Program-made: the position numbers and the translations under genes | The notes under the pieces: generated by a model | Told to the model about the DNA's origin: nothing | The model's input: the letters and a program-made list of their open reading frames with translations, nothing else | The model's database searches: none | Source: CAYZPE01 sp046050145 | GTDB taxonomy: Bacteria > Patescibacteriota > Minisyncoccia > Phycocordibacterales > CAYZPE01 | Direction: 5' to 3' | DNA: 24,574 bases | Assembly (NCBI GenBank): GCA_046050145.1 | Contig: JBJOQC010000026.1 | Span: 1 to 24,574, forward strand | Part shown: positions 7,417 through 14,673 of the stretch, in pieces | Layout of the letters: each line of letters opens with the position of its first letter | Numbering within the stretch: the first letter of the stretch is position 1

Positions 7417-7839
7417 CTACTTCACATCCACGCCCATTGAACGAGCTGAACCTTCAATAATCTTCATAGCAGCTTCAATATCATGAGCATTAAGGTCTGG
7501 CATTTTCCTTTCTGCAATTTCTCGAATTTTTGCCTTTGTAATTGTTCCTGCCTTACTTACCAAATTCTTTCCAGACCCTTTTTCTTTTCCAATAGCCTTA
7601 AGAATAAGACTTGATGCAGGTGGAGTCTTGAACACCATAGCGTATGTACGGTCTTCGAACACAGTAATCTCAACAGGAATCATGTCCCCCATCTGTTCAC
7701 GAGTTGCATCGTTAAATTTCTTTACGAAATCTCCAATGTTAATACCAGCCTGACCAAGTGTTGGACCAAGTGGAGGCGCAGGAGTAGCTTTACCCGCTGG
7801 AGCAATAACTTTTACTTTTTTGATTATCTTTTTTGCCAT
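7417..7839 (-). CDS. rplK: 50S ribosomal protein L11
   Basis: Part of the GTPase-associated centre of the large subunit, binding 23S rRNA. 140 residues, the normal length. The start MAKKIIKKVKVIAPAGKA, the APPLGPTLGQAGINI stretch and the C-terminal RNA-binding domain (NAHDIEAAMKIIEGSARSMG) are characteristic. It follows nusG by 24 nt and has no Shine-Dalgarno site. It is the last gene before the terminator: rplA, which usually follows, is absent here. Confidence 0.97.
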   Translation of the reverse strand: MAKKIIKKVKVIAPAGKATPAPPLGPTLGQAGINIGDFVKKFNDATREQMGDMIPVEITVFEDRTYAMVFKTPPASSLILKAIGKEKGSGKNLVSKAGTITKAKIREIAERKMPDLNAHDIEAAMKIIEGSARSMGVDVK

Positions 7840-7863
7840 ATTTTATGTGAAATATAGACTATC

Positions 7864-8409
7864 TTAAATCTTCTTAACTTGCAAGAAGTCGAGCTCTACT
7901 GGTGTTTCGCGACCAAACATAGACACAAGCACCTTTATCTTTCCTCGTTCATCATCAACTTCTGAAACCTTTCCTTCAAGATCCTTAAATGGACCATCAA
8001 CAATCATAATTGCATCTTCAGGAGCAAGGTCGATGTTGTGCTTCACAGTTCCTGAGTCCATTCGCTTAAAGAGAGCTTCAACCTCTTTTTTATCAAGAGG
8101 TACTGGATATACTCCTGAACCAACGAAACCCGTTACTCGAGGAGTGTTACGAACAACATACCAAGAATCATCTGTTACTGACATATCCACCAAGATGTAA
8201 CCTGGGTAGATTTTTTCTTCTTCTTCAATTCTTTTACCTCCCTTAATCTTTATTTTCTTTTCTGTAGGCACAATAACATTAAAAATCTTGTCTTCCATAC
8301 CAAGAGACTCGATACGCTGCTTAAGATTACGCAAAACTGCGTTTTCATAGCCAGCATAGGTGTGCACTGCATACCAATTTCTTCCGTCTTGTATTTTTTG
8401 TTTTGACAT
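7864..8409 (-). CDS. nusG: Transcription antitermination factor NusG
   Basis: Binds RNA polymerase and couples transcription to translation or Rho. 181 residues. The NGN domain begins NWYAVHTYAGYENAVLRNL and contains KIYPGYILVDM and TPRVTGFVG; the KOW domain near the C terminus contains IVDGPFKDLEGKV. It lies between secE and rplK, the standard bacterial order. No Shine-Dalgarno site precedes the ATG. Confidence 0.97.
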   Translation of the reverse strand: MSKQKIQDGRNWYAVHTYAGYENAVLRNLKQRIESLGMEDKIFNVIVPTEKKIKIKGGKRIEEEEKIYPGYILVDMSVTDDSWYVVRNTPRVTGFVGSGVYPVPLDKKEVEALFKRMDSGTVKHNIDLAPEDAIMIVDGPFKDLEGKVSEVDDERGKIKVLVSMFGRETPVELDFLQVKKI

Positions 8410-8431
8410 AATAAAAAAGAAAGACTAGTGA

Positions 8432-8611
8432 TTAAATAAGAAACTTCTCAACAATCAAAGAAAAAAGAAGATCGAAGAAACCAAGAAAAGCTGCTGTTCC
8501 AACAGAAATGAGAATAACAATACCTGTATATGCAATAGCCTGACGTCGAGTTGGCCAACTCACATGCTTCAATTCACCTTTTGTATCTCGAATGTAATTT
8601 ATAAGACCCAT
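8432..8611 (-). CDS. secE: Preprotein translocase subunit SecE
   Basis: Single-span membrane subunit that holds SecY. From ATG 8609-8611 it has 59 residues: an amphipathic N-terminal part with the conserved ELKHVSWPTRRQA and one membrane segment (about 32-52). The frame is open to 8686, but the first 25 codons would cross the promoter and hairpin described separately, and SecE proteins normally start this close to the conserved motif. No ribosome site is seen; AAATATT directly precedes the ATG. First gene of secE-nusG-rplK. Confidence 0.92.
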   Translation of the reverse strand: MGLINYIRDTKGELKHVSWPTRRQAIAYTGIVILISVGTAAFLGFFDLLFSLIVEKFLI

Positions 8612-8623
8612 AATATTTGTATT

Positions 8624-8642
8624 AAAAAACGCCCTACGGGCG
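8624..8642 (-). terminator. Terminator-like hairpin in the secE leader
   Basis: CGCCC-TAC-GGGCG (8630-8642) followed on the minus strand by six T residues (complement of 8624-8629). It lies between the -10 box and the secE start, about 10 nt into the predicted transcript. It could end the upstream small gene, attenuate secE, or both. Confidence 0.5.
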
Positions 8643-8658
8643 CGTTTATATGGTGTAT

Positions 8659-8686
8659 ATAATACTCCTTTGAATAAAAAAGTCAA
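8659..8686 (-). promoter_or_regulatory. Probable promoter of secE-nusG-rplK
   Basis: On the minus strand TTGACT (8681-8686), a 16-bp spacer and TATTAT (8659-8664). The -35 overlaps the stop codon of the upstream Cys/His-rich gene. Transcription would start near 8652, just before the hairpin at 8630-8642. Confidence 0.6.
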
Positions 8687-8892
8687 GAAGGTGTTTTTTC
8701 AAGAATTTGTTGAGGAGTTACCACCTTCTTAGAACAGCGAGTAACATGGATCAGAAAATGTGATGCTTGTATTTGTCGCCCACATGTCTGACACCTCAAA
8801 CAACATGTTGTGACATGATTCACATTCCTATCTGTATGACAGGGACACCGACAGACATCTGAATCTAGACCTATCGTTGAAATTTGAGACAT
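8683..8892 (-). CDS. Small Cys/His-rich, probably zinc-binding protein
   Basis: 69 residues with eight Cys (14, 16, 18, 30, 31, 34, 37, 53) and four His (19, 26, 45, 49). The pattern CRCPCH, then CCLRCQTC, then HFLIH and a last Cys, looks like one or two small zinc-binding knuckles. The start is well supported: AAAGGA seven bases before ATG 8890-8892 and a TATAAT sequence upstream, right after a strong terminator. No membrane segment or enzyme motif. I recognise no named family. It lies just upstream of secE on the same strand but has its own promoter signals. Confidence 0.65.
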   Translation of the reverse strand: MSQISTIGLDSDVCRCPCHTDRNVNHVTTCCLRCQTCGRQIQASHFLIHVTRCSKKVVTPQQILEKTPS

Positions 8893-8934
8893 GTAGAGTC
8901 CTTTCTAAAAGAATTTCTTAAGAGATTATACAAT

Positions 8935-8970
8935 AAAATACCCTTTTCGCTAAGGCGAAAAGGGTATTTT
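8935..8970. terminator. Strong intrinsic terminator (16-bp perfect stem)
   Basis: A perfect 16-bp inverted repeat (8935-8950 with 8955-8970), TAAG loop, T-rich flanks on both strands. It ends the folD-SIMPL transcript on the minus strand; a TATAAT for the Cys/His-rich gene follows directly. Confidence 0.85.
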
Positions 8971-8993
8971 ATTTTTAATTTTTGCTCTTTGAA

Positions 8994-9818
8994 CTATCTT
9001 ATCTCGTACGTAACCGTTACATTCGAAACAATTTTATTCTCTCCCACAGGAAGTTCAGGAGCGATCGCACCACCCCTTCCATCATTTGCTACAGACATTT
9101 CTGCCACACCAAACTTACTGTAATACATTGGATAATTTCCTGATTCAGAAAAGTTCACAATTCTCACAAGACGTACTCCTAAATCTCGTGAAAGTGCTTC
9201 TGCTTTTTCACGAGCATCAGTAATAGCAAGTTTTCGAGCATCACGCTGAAGTGCATCTTCATCATCTACCGTAAAATTAATTCCACTTATATTAGTTACA
9301 CCAACTTCACCCATAGATCCGAGAATAGTTCCTGCATCAGCAACATCACGAACCTTTATAGAGAGAGTCTGATTTACTGTATATCCAATAAGATTTTGCT
9401 CTGAAGGAGGACAACTAAATTGTGTGCAAGGAAAATTTTTGTAGTCATACTTTGGATAGACACTATAATCAAGTGTTTTAATATCCTTATCTTCAACTGC
9501 ATATTCCTTTCTCAAAACCTCTAGAGCAATATTTACTTTTTTCGTTACCAAATCCTGAGCTTCTTTTACAGTCTTCTTATCTTCAGAGACAGAGAATGTA
9601 AATTGAGCAATATCTGGCACAGCAAACACCTCACCTTCTCCAGAAACAGTGATCACATTGTGAGGTATGATACCACCACCAATATATTTATATTCCTTGA
9701 GAGCTCCAAGTGTCTTTACTGCAACAAAAAGAGAAATGAGAAAAAGGAAGATCGCAACCCACTTTATCATGTTTCTTTTTTCACCACCTGATAGAAATCC
9801 ATTTGTAGTTTCGTTCAT
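8994..9818 (-). CDS. SIMPL-domain (DUF541) membrane-anchored protein
   Basis: 274 residues. A short cytoplasmic N terminus, one membrane segment (about 18-37, WVAIFLFLISLFVAV), then an extracytoplasmic SIMPL domain starting ITVSGEGEVFAVPDIAQFTF and ending NVTVTYEIR. The family includes periplasmic or surface proteins related to oxidative-stress protein YggE; no enzyme activity is established. Two cysteines (PCTQFSCPP) could form a disulfide outside the membrane. It follows folD by 43 nt and precedes a strong terminator, so it is probably cotranscribed with folD. Confidence 0.85.
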   Translation of the reverse strand: MNETTNGFLSGGEKRNMIKWVAIFLFLISLFVAVKTLGALKEYKYIGGGIIPHNVITVSGEGEVFAVPDIAQFTFSVSEDKKTVKEAQDLVTKKVNIALEVLRKEYAVEDKDIKTLDYSVYPKYDYKNFPCTQFSCPPSEQNLIGYTVNQTLSIKVRDVADAGTILGSMGEVGVTNISGINFTVDDEDALQRDARKLAITDAREKAEALSRDLGVRLVRIVNFSESGNYPMYYSKFGVAEMSVANDGRGGAIAPELPVGENKIVSNVTVTYEIR

Positions 9819-9861
9819 GTTTTTATTACTAATTATTATCTATTAAATACTAATATATTAC

Positions 9862-10731
9862 CTACTTGTTTTGCTGTTCGTATGCCTTAAGAAGATTTTC
9901 AAAAAGTGAAGCGACCGTCATAGGGCCAACACCTCCCGGCACTGGACTTATTGCTCCGACAATATCTTTTACCTCCTCAAAATCGACATCCCCCACAAAA
10001 GTATACCCCTCAACTTCCTCTTCAAAATTTTGACCTCCGACCAAATTGATACCGACATCAATAATTGTCTGACCCGGTAAAACATGTTCCTTACCAATAA
10101 GTTTTGGTTTACCTGTTGCAACAATTACAATATCAGCATTACGAGTTTCGTCTTCGAGATTACAAGTACCAGAGTGACATGCCGTTACCGTGGCGTCACG
10201 ATTAAGCATTGCAAGTATTGCGGGTTTCCCTACAAGTACAGACCTGCCTACAATCGTGATCTTTTTTCCCGCTAAAGGAATTTTATAGTAATCAAGAAGC
10301 GTGAGTATTCCCTGAGGTGTTGCTGGAACAAAACCACCAGATGTATTGGTCCACAAAAGCTTCAGATTGAAACTAGTCAGCCCATCAACATCTTTCTCGG
10401 GCGCAATCTCTTCTATAAACTCTTGTGGGTCAAATTTTGAAGGAACAGGAAGCTGAATAATAATTCCGTGGATACCTTTATTTTGATTCAGCTCCCTTAT
10501 AAGACGAACAACTTCCTCTTTACTTACAGATTCAGAGAATTTCCTGTGATCAATTGAAACCTTAACTACATCTGCAAATTTCTTCTTTTGATTCACGTAA
10601 GCATTCGAATCTTCCCTATCTCCAATCTGGATTATTACAAGAACAGGCACAGAAGGAAGTCCTGAAACTACCCCAAGGAGTTTTTTTTGTATTTGATCTC
10701 GAACAACTCGTCCGTCAAGAATAAGTGCCAT
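9862..10731 (-). CDS. folD: Bifunctional methylene-tetrahydrofolate dehydrogenase/cyclohydrolase FolD
   Basis: Interconverts 5,10-methylene- and 10-formyl-tetrahydrofolate, the same one-carbon pool fed by glyA and drawn on by the ThyA-family enzyme. 289 residues. The catalytic Tyr-x-x-x-Lys region is AYVNQKKKFA; other signatures are IIIQLPVP, EKDVDGL, PATPQGI, the NADP-binding GRSVLVGKP and the C-terminal PVPGGVGPMT. A promoter-like TTGCGA-17-TATAGT sits immediately upstream, with the -10 ending 9 nt before the ATG. Confidence 0.96.
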   Translation of the reverse strand: MALILDGRVVRDQIQKKLLGVVSGLPSVPVLVIIQIGDREDSNAYVNQKKKFADVVKVSIDHRKFSESVSKEEVVRLIRELNQNKGIHGIIIQLPVPSKFDPQEFIEEIAPEKDVDGLTSFNLKLLWTNTSGGFVPATPQGILTLLDYYKIPLAGKKITIVGRSVLVGKPAILAMLNRDATVTACHSGTCNLEDETRNADIVIVATGKPKLIGKEHVLPGQTIIDVGINLVGGQNFEEEVEGYTFVGDVDFEEVKDIVGAISPVPGGVGPMTVASLFENLLKAYEQQNK

Positions 10732-10740
10732 GGTATGCCT

Positions 10741-10769
10741 ACTATACGACCGAAACTAAGTCTTCGCAA
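10741..10769 (-). promoter_or_regulatory. Promoter of folD
   Basis: Minus strand TTGCGA (10764-10769), 17-bp spacer, TATAGT (10741-10746), then 9 nt to the folD ATG. The predicted leader is only about 3 nt. It separates folD from the sigma/DUF5667 pair ending at 10770. Confidence 0.55.
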
Positions 10770-11486
10770 TTATTGATTGAGGTCTGACCTTAACTGCTGT
10801 ATATCTCTCATATACATATCTATTACCGCCTGAATACTATCTTGAGGCATATCTGAAACAGCAAAATTAGTTGCCATTATAGAAAAAGTGGCACTTTCTT
10901 GAACAGGCTCAATCGAAGCCTTCATCATCATACTTTTCGAACTTGTATCACTACCAACATAAGCAAGAAATACAGACTCAACATCCTGAGCAACCAAGAA
11001 AGCATCTTCTGGATCACGAGACGCCAACAACACAACACTGTCATACGTGCGACGCGCTTGAACATCAAGCTCTTTTGCCAAAACACTCTTCTCATCCTCA
11101 TCTAATACATGTTGCGCCGTAAGGGTATTAATCTCTTCTATTCTTTTTTGAAGAATATCTTTTTCAAAACGTGCCTTTGAATATGAAGACAAAGAAAGCA
11201 CCCTTTGAACATTTTCATTTACTCCTGTTTTAACAGCATACAAAGAGTCTCCAGGCAGTGAACTGTGAGCACCGAAAGAAATTCCAAAAATTAAAACAAC
11301 CACAAAAGCACCAACCATGCGATTCATTGTAAATATTGAAAACCAAGAAAGGTGTTGTTTTGCTTGAGGTTGTACGGCGCTTTTTTGTAGCACAAAAGCT
11401 TTGATACGATTTCGCATCTCCTCTCTTTCTTGAACAGAAAGATGTACGTCACGAATCTTTTTTTGTATATCGTCTATGTTATTCAT
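10770..11486 (-). CDS. DUF5667 membrane protein, putative anti-sigma partner
   Basis: 238 residues. An N-terminal cytoplasmic part of about 52 residues, one membrane segment (about 56-74, MVGAFVVVLIFGISFGAHS), then an extracytoplasmic helical domain beginning with the DUF5667 hallmark LPGDSLYAVKTGVNENV. The gene overlaps the sigma-factor gene by 8 nt, and such pairs commonly encode a sigma factor and its membrane-bound inhibitor. The anti-sigma role is inferred from gene order and topology; the N-terminal part shows no clear zinc motif. Confidence 0.75.
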   Translation of the reverse strand: MNNIDDIQKKIRDVHLSVQEREEMRNRIKAFVLQKSAVQPQAKQHLSWFSIFTMNRMVGAFVVVLIFGISFGAHSSLPGDSLYAVKTGVNENVQRVLSLSSYSKARFEKDILQKRIEEINTLTAQHVLDEDEKSVLAKELDVQARRTYDSVVLLASRDPEDAFLVAQDVESVFLAYVGSDTSSKSMMMKASIEPVQESATFSIMATNFAVSDMPQDSIQAVIDMYMRDIQQLRSDLNQ

Positions 11487-11988
11487 GGTGTATATGAAGA
11501 ATCTCCTTAAGCTTCTCTACCCCTCTGTGAATACGCACCGACACAGCATTTTCTTTCTCACCTATAGTTTCTGCAATCTCAGATACCGACAAATCATCTA
11601 TATACCGCAAACGTAATATCTCTCTATACTGTTCTGGTAATTTTTCTAATGCAGAAAGCATATGTGAAATTTCAGAACGAGCACCTGTCTCAGAATGCAT
11701 ATCTTCAAACTGCACACCATTCTCAAGTTCAACATCGAGAGAAACAGACTTATGCTTTCGGTAATAATCAATTACGATATTTCTCGCAACCTGAAAAAGG
11801 AAGGCTTTTATATTTTTAACCTCCTTCCCTTGTGAAAGGTATTCCCAGGTCTTTGTAAAAATGTCTTGAGTTAGATCGAGAGCAACCTCTCGACTCGAAA
11901 CACGAAAATAACAATGTCGAAAAAGCGCATCAGCATACTCATCATACGCTTTTAAAAAATTTGACTGTATTATTTCGGTCTCATTCAT
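11479..11988 (-). CDS. ECF-type RNA polymerase sigma factor
   Basis: From ATG 11986-11988 it has 169 residues. Region 2 spans about FLKAYDEYADALFRHCYFRV to TWEYL, with ALDLTQDIFTKTW, and VARNIVIDYYRKHK at its end. Region 4 contains LEKLPEQYREILRLRYIDDL and SEIAETIGEKENAVSVRIHRG. There is no region 3, as expected for extracytoplasmic-function sigma factors. An upstream ATG at 12027 overlaps the methyltransferase gene; neither start has a clear ribosome site. It is coupled to the DUF5667 gene by an 8-nt overlap, suggesting response to an envelope signal. Confidence 0.9.
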   Translation of the reverse strand: MNETEIIQSNFLKAYDEYADALFRHCYFRVSSREVALDLTQDIFTKTWEYLSQGKEVKNIKAFLFQVARNIVIDYYRKHKSVSLDVELENGVQFEDMHSETGARSEISHMLSALEKLPEQYREILRLRYIDDLSVSEIAETIGEKENAVSVRIHRGVEKLKEILHIHHE

Positions 11989-12011
11989 AAGACGTTTGAG
12001 AGACTTACCTC

Positions 12012-12887
12012 TTACATTGTAAACCATCGAGCAAAGATTCCTGAAGGTAGAATTCTCTTTGATTGTGACTCAACAAGTACCACCTCCCCAACCTCTGTAT
12101 TGCCCTTAAAACTACTCATCATACCCTTCAAGGCATTCTCATATCCTAAAGCTGAGTATCCCGCAGCATAGCCATTTATAAGTACAAACTGAGGAAGCTC
12201 TGAAAGAATCTCCTTACATGAATCAAGGAGTGTTAAAAAATGATTTTCAATTTTCCATACTTCCCCTTTTGCTCCACGACCAAAATTTGGTGGGTCCATT
12301 ATAATCGCATCGTATTTCTCACCTCGTTTTATTTCACGCTTCACAAAAGCCCTCACATCATCAACAATCCAACGAACACTATCCTCGGAAACACCTGAAG
12401 CTGTCGCATTTTTATGTGCCCATGTCACAGCGGACTTCGAACCATCAACATGTGTTACCTCTGCTCCCGCAAGAGCTGCTGCAATACTTGCACCTCCTGT
12501 ATATCCAAATAAATTCAATACCTTTATTTTTCGGCCTGCTTTTTTAACCTTCTCATCTATCCATTTCCAATTTTGAAACTGCTCAGGAAAAATTCCTGTA
12601 TGTTTAAACGCTGAAAGTTTTATGAAAAAAGTAAAAGCATCTAAAGAGATACTCCATTCTGCTGGAAGTCCTGGTTTTGTGCTCCAAGAACCTTTCTCAA
12701 CCGCACGAACATAACTTGCATCAGCATTGTCCCAATCACCCTTTGGCACATGCTTTTTCCAGAGAGCTTGTGGATCTGGACGACGAACCTTGATCTGACC
12801 GTACCGCTCAAGCTTTTCACCATCACCACTGTCTATAAGCTCATACGAAGCCGAAGCTGTTGTTTTTAAAATAAGATAGTCGGACAT
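12012..12887 (-). CDS. Class I SAM-dependent methyltransferase (RlmI/RlmK-like)
   Basis: 291 residues. The SAM-binding motif I is VLNLFGYTGGASIAAA, followed by the acidic VDGSKSAVTWAHKNA and the catalytic-type motif AIIMDPPNFGRG. This arrangement matches the COG1092-like rRNA methyltransferase group; no N-terminal PUA domain is evident, so the target (23S rRNA in relatives) is only inferred. The end, IFARWFTM, lies 23 nt before the sigma-factor start, so cotranscription is likely. Confidence 0.85.
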   Translation of the reverse strand: MSDYLILKTTASASYELIDSGDGEKLERYGQIKVRRPDPQALWKKHVPKGDWDNADASYVRAVEKGSWSTKPGLPAEWSISLDAFTFFIKLSAFKHTGIFPEQFQNWKWIDEKVKKAGRKIKVLNLFGYTGGASIAAALAGAEVTHVDGSKSAVTWAHKNATASGVSEDSVRWIVDDVRAFVKREIKRGEKYDAIIMDPPNFGRGAKGEVWKIENHFLTLLDSCKEILSELPQFVLINGYAAGYSALGYENALKGMMSSFKGNTEVGEVVLVESQSKRILPSGIFARWFTM

Positions 12888-12974
12888 GAGAATACTATGA
12901 CATAAAAAGCTTTTAGCTTCTAGCTATAAGCTTTTATAAAAAACCTTCATACCCATCTTTTTTATCTCTTATCT

Positions 12975-13460
12975 CTAAATGTGACACGTCGGATCAATCC
13001 CCTTCTTTTCAAAGTAGCGCTGATGATACTCTTCTGCTTTCCAAAAAGTTTCTGCTGGCCTTACCTCAGTTACAATCGGTTTTTCAAACTTTCCGCTCTT
13101 ACCTAAAAGTTCTTTTGAAATCGTTGCTTGTTTTTCTTGAGAAGGGTTTGTGAAAAAAATTGCCGAACGATATTGCTCACCCACATCAGGACCTTGGCGG
13201 TTCCATTCTGTTGGGTTGTGCATATTCCAAAAAGCCATTACGAGTTCTGTATACGAAACTATATCAGGATCAAAACTCACCTGAACAGCTTCAATATGTC
13301 CTGTGGTTCCACTACAGACCTGCTCATATGTTGGATTTTTTACTCGCCCACCAGTGTAACCTGACACAACATCAATAACTCCCGGAATCTTTCTAAATGC
13401 AGACTCAACACCCCAAAAGCAACCTGCTGCGAATATAGCAATTTCATTTTTGTTTTCCAT
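12975..13460 (-). CDS. msrA: Peptide methionine (S)-S-oxide reductase MsrA
   Basis: Repairs methionine-S-sulfoxide in proteins. 161 residues. The catalytic motif GCFWG (Cys14) is at the N terminus, followed by SGYTGG, HIEAVQVSFDP, NPTEWNRQGPDVGEQYRSAI and AEEYHQRYFEK. Cys159 in the tail DPTCHI could be a resolving cysteine. The gene begins 4 nt after the PAP2 stop codon and has no Shine-Dalgarno site, so it is probably cotranscribed with that gene. Confidence 0.95.
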   Translation of the reverse strand: MENKNEIAIFAAGCFWGVESAFRKIPGVIDVVSGYTGGRVKNPTYEQVCSGTTGHIEAVQVSFDPDIVSYTELVMAFWNMHNPTEWNRQGPDVGEQYRSAIFFTNPSQEKQATISKELLGKSGKFEKPIVTEVRPAETFWKAEEYHQRYFEKKGIDPTCHI

Positions 13461-13464
13461 ATAC

Positions 13465-13980
13465 TTATTTTACTGGAATAAACTTCGAAATAAAAAGTGG
13501 TACAGATATACCGACAAGAGCGCCCATGAGTATATCTAACGGATAATGAACACCGACAAAGATACGTGCTACAGAAATACAAAAAGCTATTACTAAAAAT
13601 AAAGCACCCCACTTTTTATTCCAGAGAAATATACTCGTAGCTAGTGCAAAAAAAACTGTCGCATGCCCCGAAGGAAATGAATACCCCAAAGCTTCAACAA
13701 AAGGTTTTACTGTATCGTCAAACACAAATGGTCTTGGACGTTTTATAAGAAAACGAATTATTGGCAAAACCAAAAAACGAGCGGTGATAATAGAAGTAAA
13801 AAGATGGAGTCCAAAGAGACCATTTCCCTCCCTTCTGAAAACATAGAAAGCAATAAAAAGTGCTAGAGTACTCACAAAATATGGAATATACTCCGCAAAA
13901 AATACAGCACTGTCTCTACAAAAAGATGAGGGGCATGCTGTATATAAAAAATTAAAAACCGTAGCGTCTACCGTAAACAT
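13465..13980 (-). CDS. PAP2-family membrane phosphatase
   Basis: 171 residues, about five membrane segments. The three phosphatase motifs are present: KRPRP (Lys80-Arg-Pro-Arg-Pro), PSGHA with His106, and Arg139-x5-His145 in VARIFVGVHYPLD. The family dephosphorylates lipid phosphates at the outer face of the membrane; undecaprenyl diphosphate recycling is the likeliest role in a bacterium, but the sequence alone does not fix the substrate. It lies in a tight minus-strand run with DUF202 upstream and msrA downstream. Confidence 0.88.
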   Translation of the reverse strand: MFTVDATVFNFLYTACPSSFCRDSAVFFAEYIPYFVSTLALFIAFYVFRREGNGLFGLHLFTSIITARFLVLPIIRFLIKRPRPFVFDDTVKPFVEALGYSFPSGHATVFFALATSIFLWNKKWGALFLVIAFCISVARIFVGVHYPLDILMGALVGISVPLFISKFIPVK

Positions 13981-13982
13981 TG

Positions 13983-14225
13983 TTATATTTTTTTCTTAAG
14001 AATTATGCGACGTCTCATCAAAAAAATAACGAAGCCAGCAATAAGCAAACCTAAGCCATATACTGAAAATACAATTCCTATACTTTGAGAAAATGGTCTT
14101 TGAGAAAATTCCACAAAAGCAAAACCAAAAATAGCCACAGCAAAAGCGGTACGAATATATGCAAGGAATGTGCGTTCATTCGCAAGGAGGGTTCTTTCTG
14201 TTTCTTGGTTCATATGTCGTTTCAT
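13983..14225 (-). CDS. DUF202 (YidH-type) membrane protein
   Basis: 80 residues. The DUF202 signature NERTFLAYIRTA lies at about residues 16-27, followed by two membrane segments (about 27-42 and 49-70) and a basic C terminus (MRRRIILKKKI). Function of the family is not established. The ATG at 14223-14225 is 3 nt after the mscL stop; a second ATG four codons later is possible. No ribosome site is seen for either. Confidence 0.85.
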   Translation of the reverse strand: MKRHMNQETERTLLANERTFLAYIRTAFAVAIFGFAFVEFSQRPFSQSIGIVFSVYGLGLLIAGFVIFLMRRRIILKKKI

Positions 14226-14228
14226 ATT

Positions 14229-14669
14229 TTATAGCTGAGATGTGCAGTGCGAACATCGACTAGCCTTAATCGAAATTATAGAAAAACAAAAAGGACAGAG
14301 TTTTTCTTGGGGATCCGTTGGTCTTTTTTCTTCCTGTTTCTTTAGTCTATTAATAACTTTGACCAAAAGAAAAACAGCAAAAGCTGTTATTATAAATATG
14401 ATGAGTGCGTTAATAAACAAACCGTAGTTTAGTGTTGGGGCACCTGCTTTTTGAGCTTCAGCAAGAGTTGCGTATTCCCCACCAATATTTAAAAACAAAG
14501 CAGAAAAATCAACCTTTCCTAATATAAAACCTATAGGAGGCATCACAATATCTTTTACAAAAGATTGCACAATACCACCAAACGCCCCGCCGATAATAAT
14601 ACCAACCGCCAAATCAATCACATTACCTTTCACAGCAAACTCTTTAAATTCTCTCAAAATATTTTTCAT
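14229..14669 (-). CDS. mscL: Large-conductance mechanosensitive channel MscL with C-terminal zinc ribbon
   Basis: Stretch-activated channel that releases solutes on osmotic downshock. 146 residues. It starts with an amphipathic helix (LREFKEFAVKGN), then TM1 (VIDLAVGIIIGGAFGGIV), a loop, and TM2 (LFINALIIFIITAFAVFLLV). Beyond the usual helical bundle, the last 25 residues carry two Cys pairs, CPFC and CSHC, forming a short zinc-ribbon-like tail absent from E. coli MscL. It sits between the VIT-type transporter and DUF202 with gaps of 4 and 3 nt, so the three are likely one operon. Confidence 0.93.
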   Translation of the reverse strand: MKNILREFKEFAVKGNVIDLAVGIIIGGAFGGIVQSFVKDIVMPPIGFILGKVDFSALFLNIGGEYATLAEAQKAGAPTLNYGLFINALIIFIITAFAVFLLVKVINRLKKQEEKRPTDPQEKLCPFCFSIISIKASRCSHCTSQL

Positions 14670-14673
14670 ATAT

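Noticed and set aside
12901..12945. Hairpin built from repeated AGCTT between msrA and the methyltransferase
   Set aside because: It may be an msrA terminator on the minus strand, but the pairing has several alternative registers and a bulge, so I did not list it as a feature.
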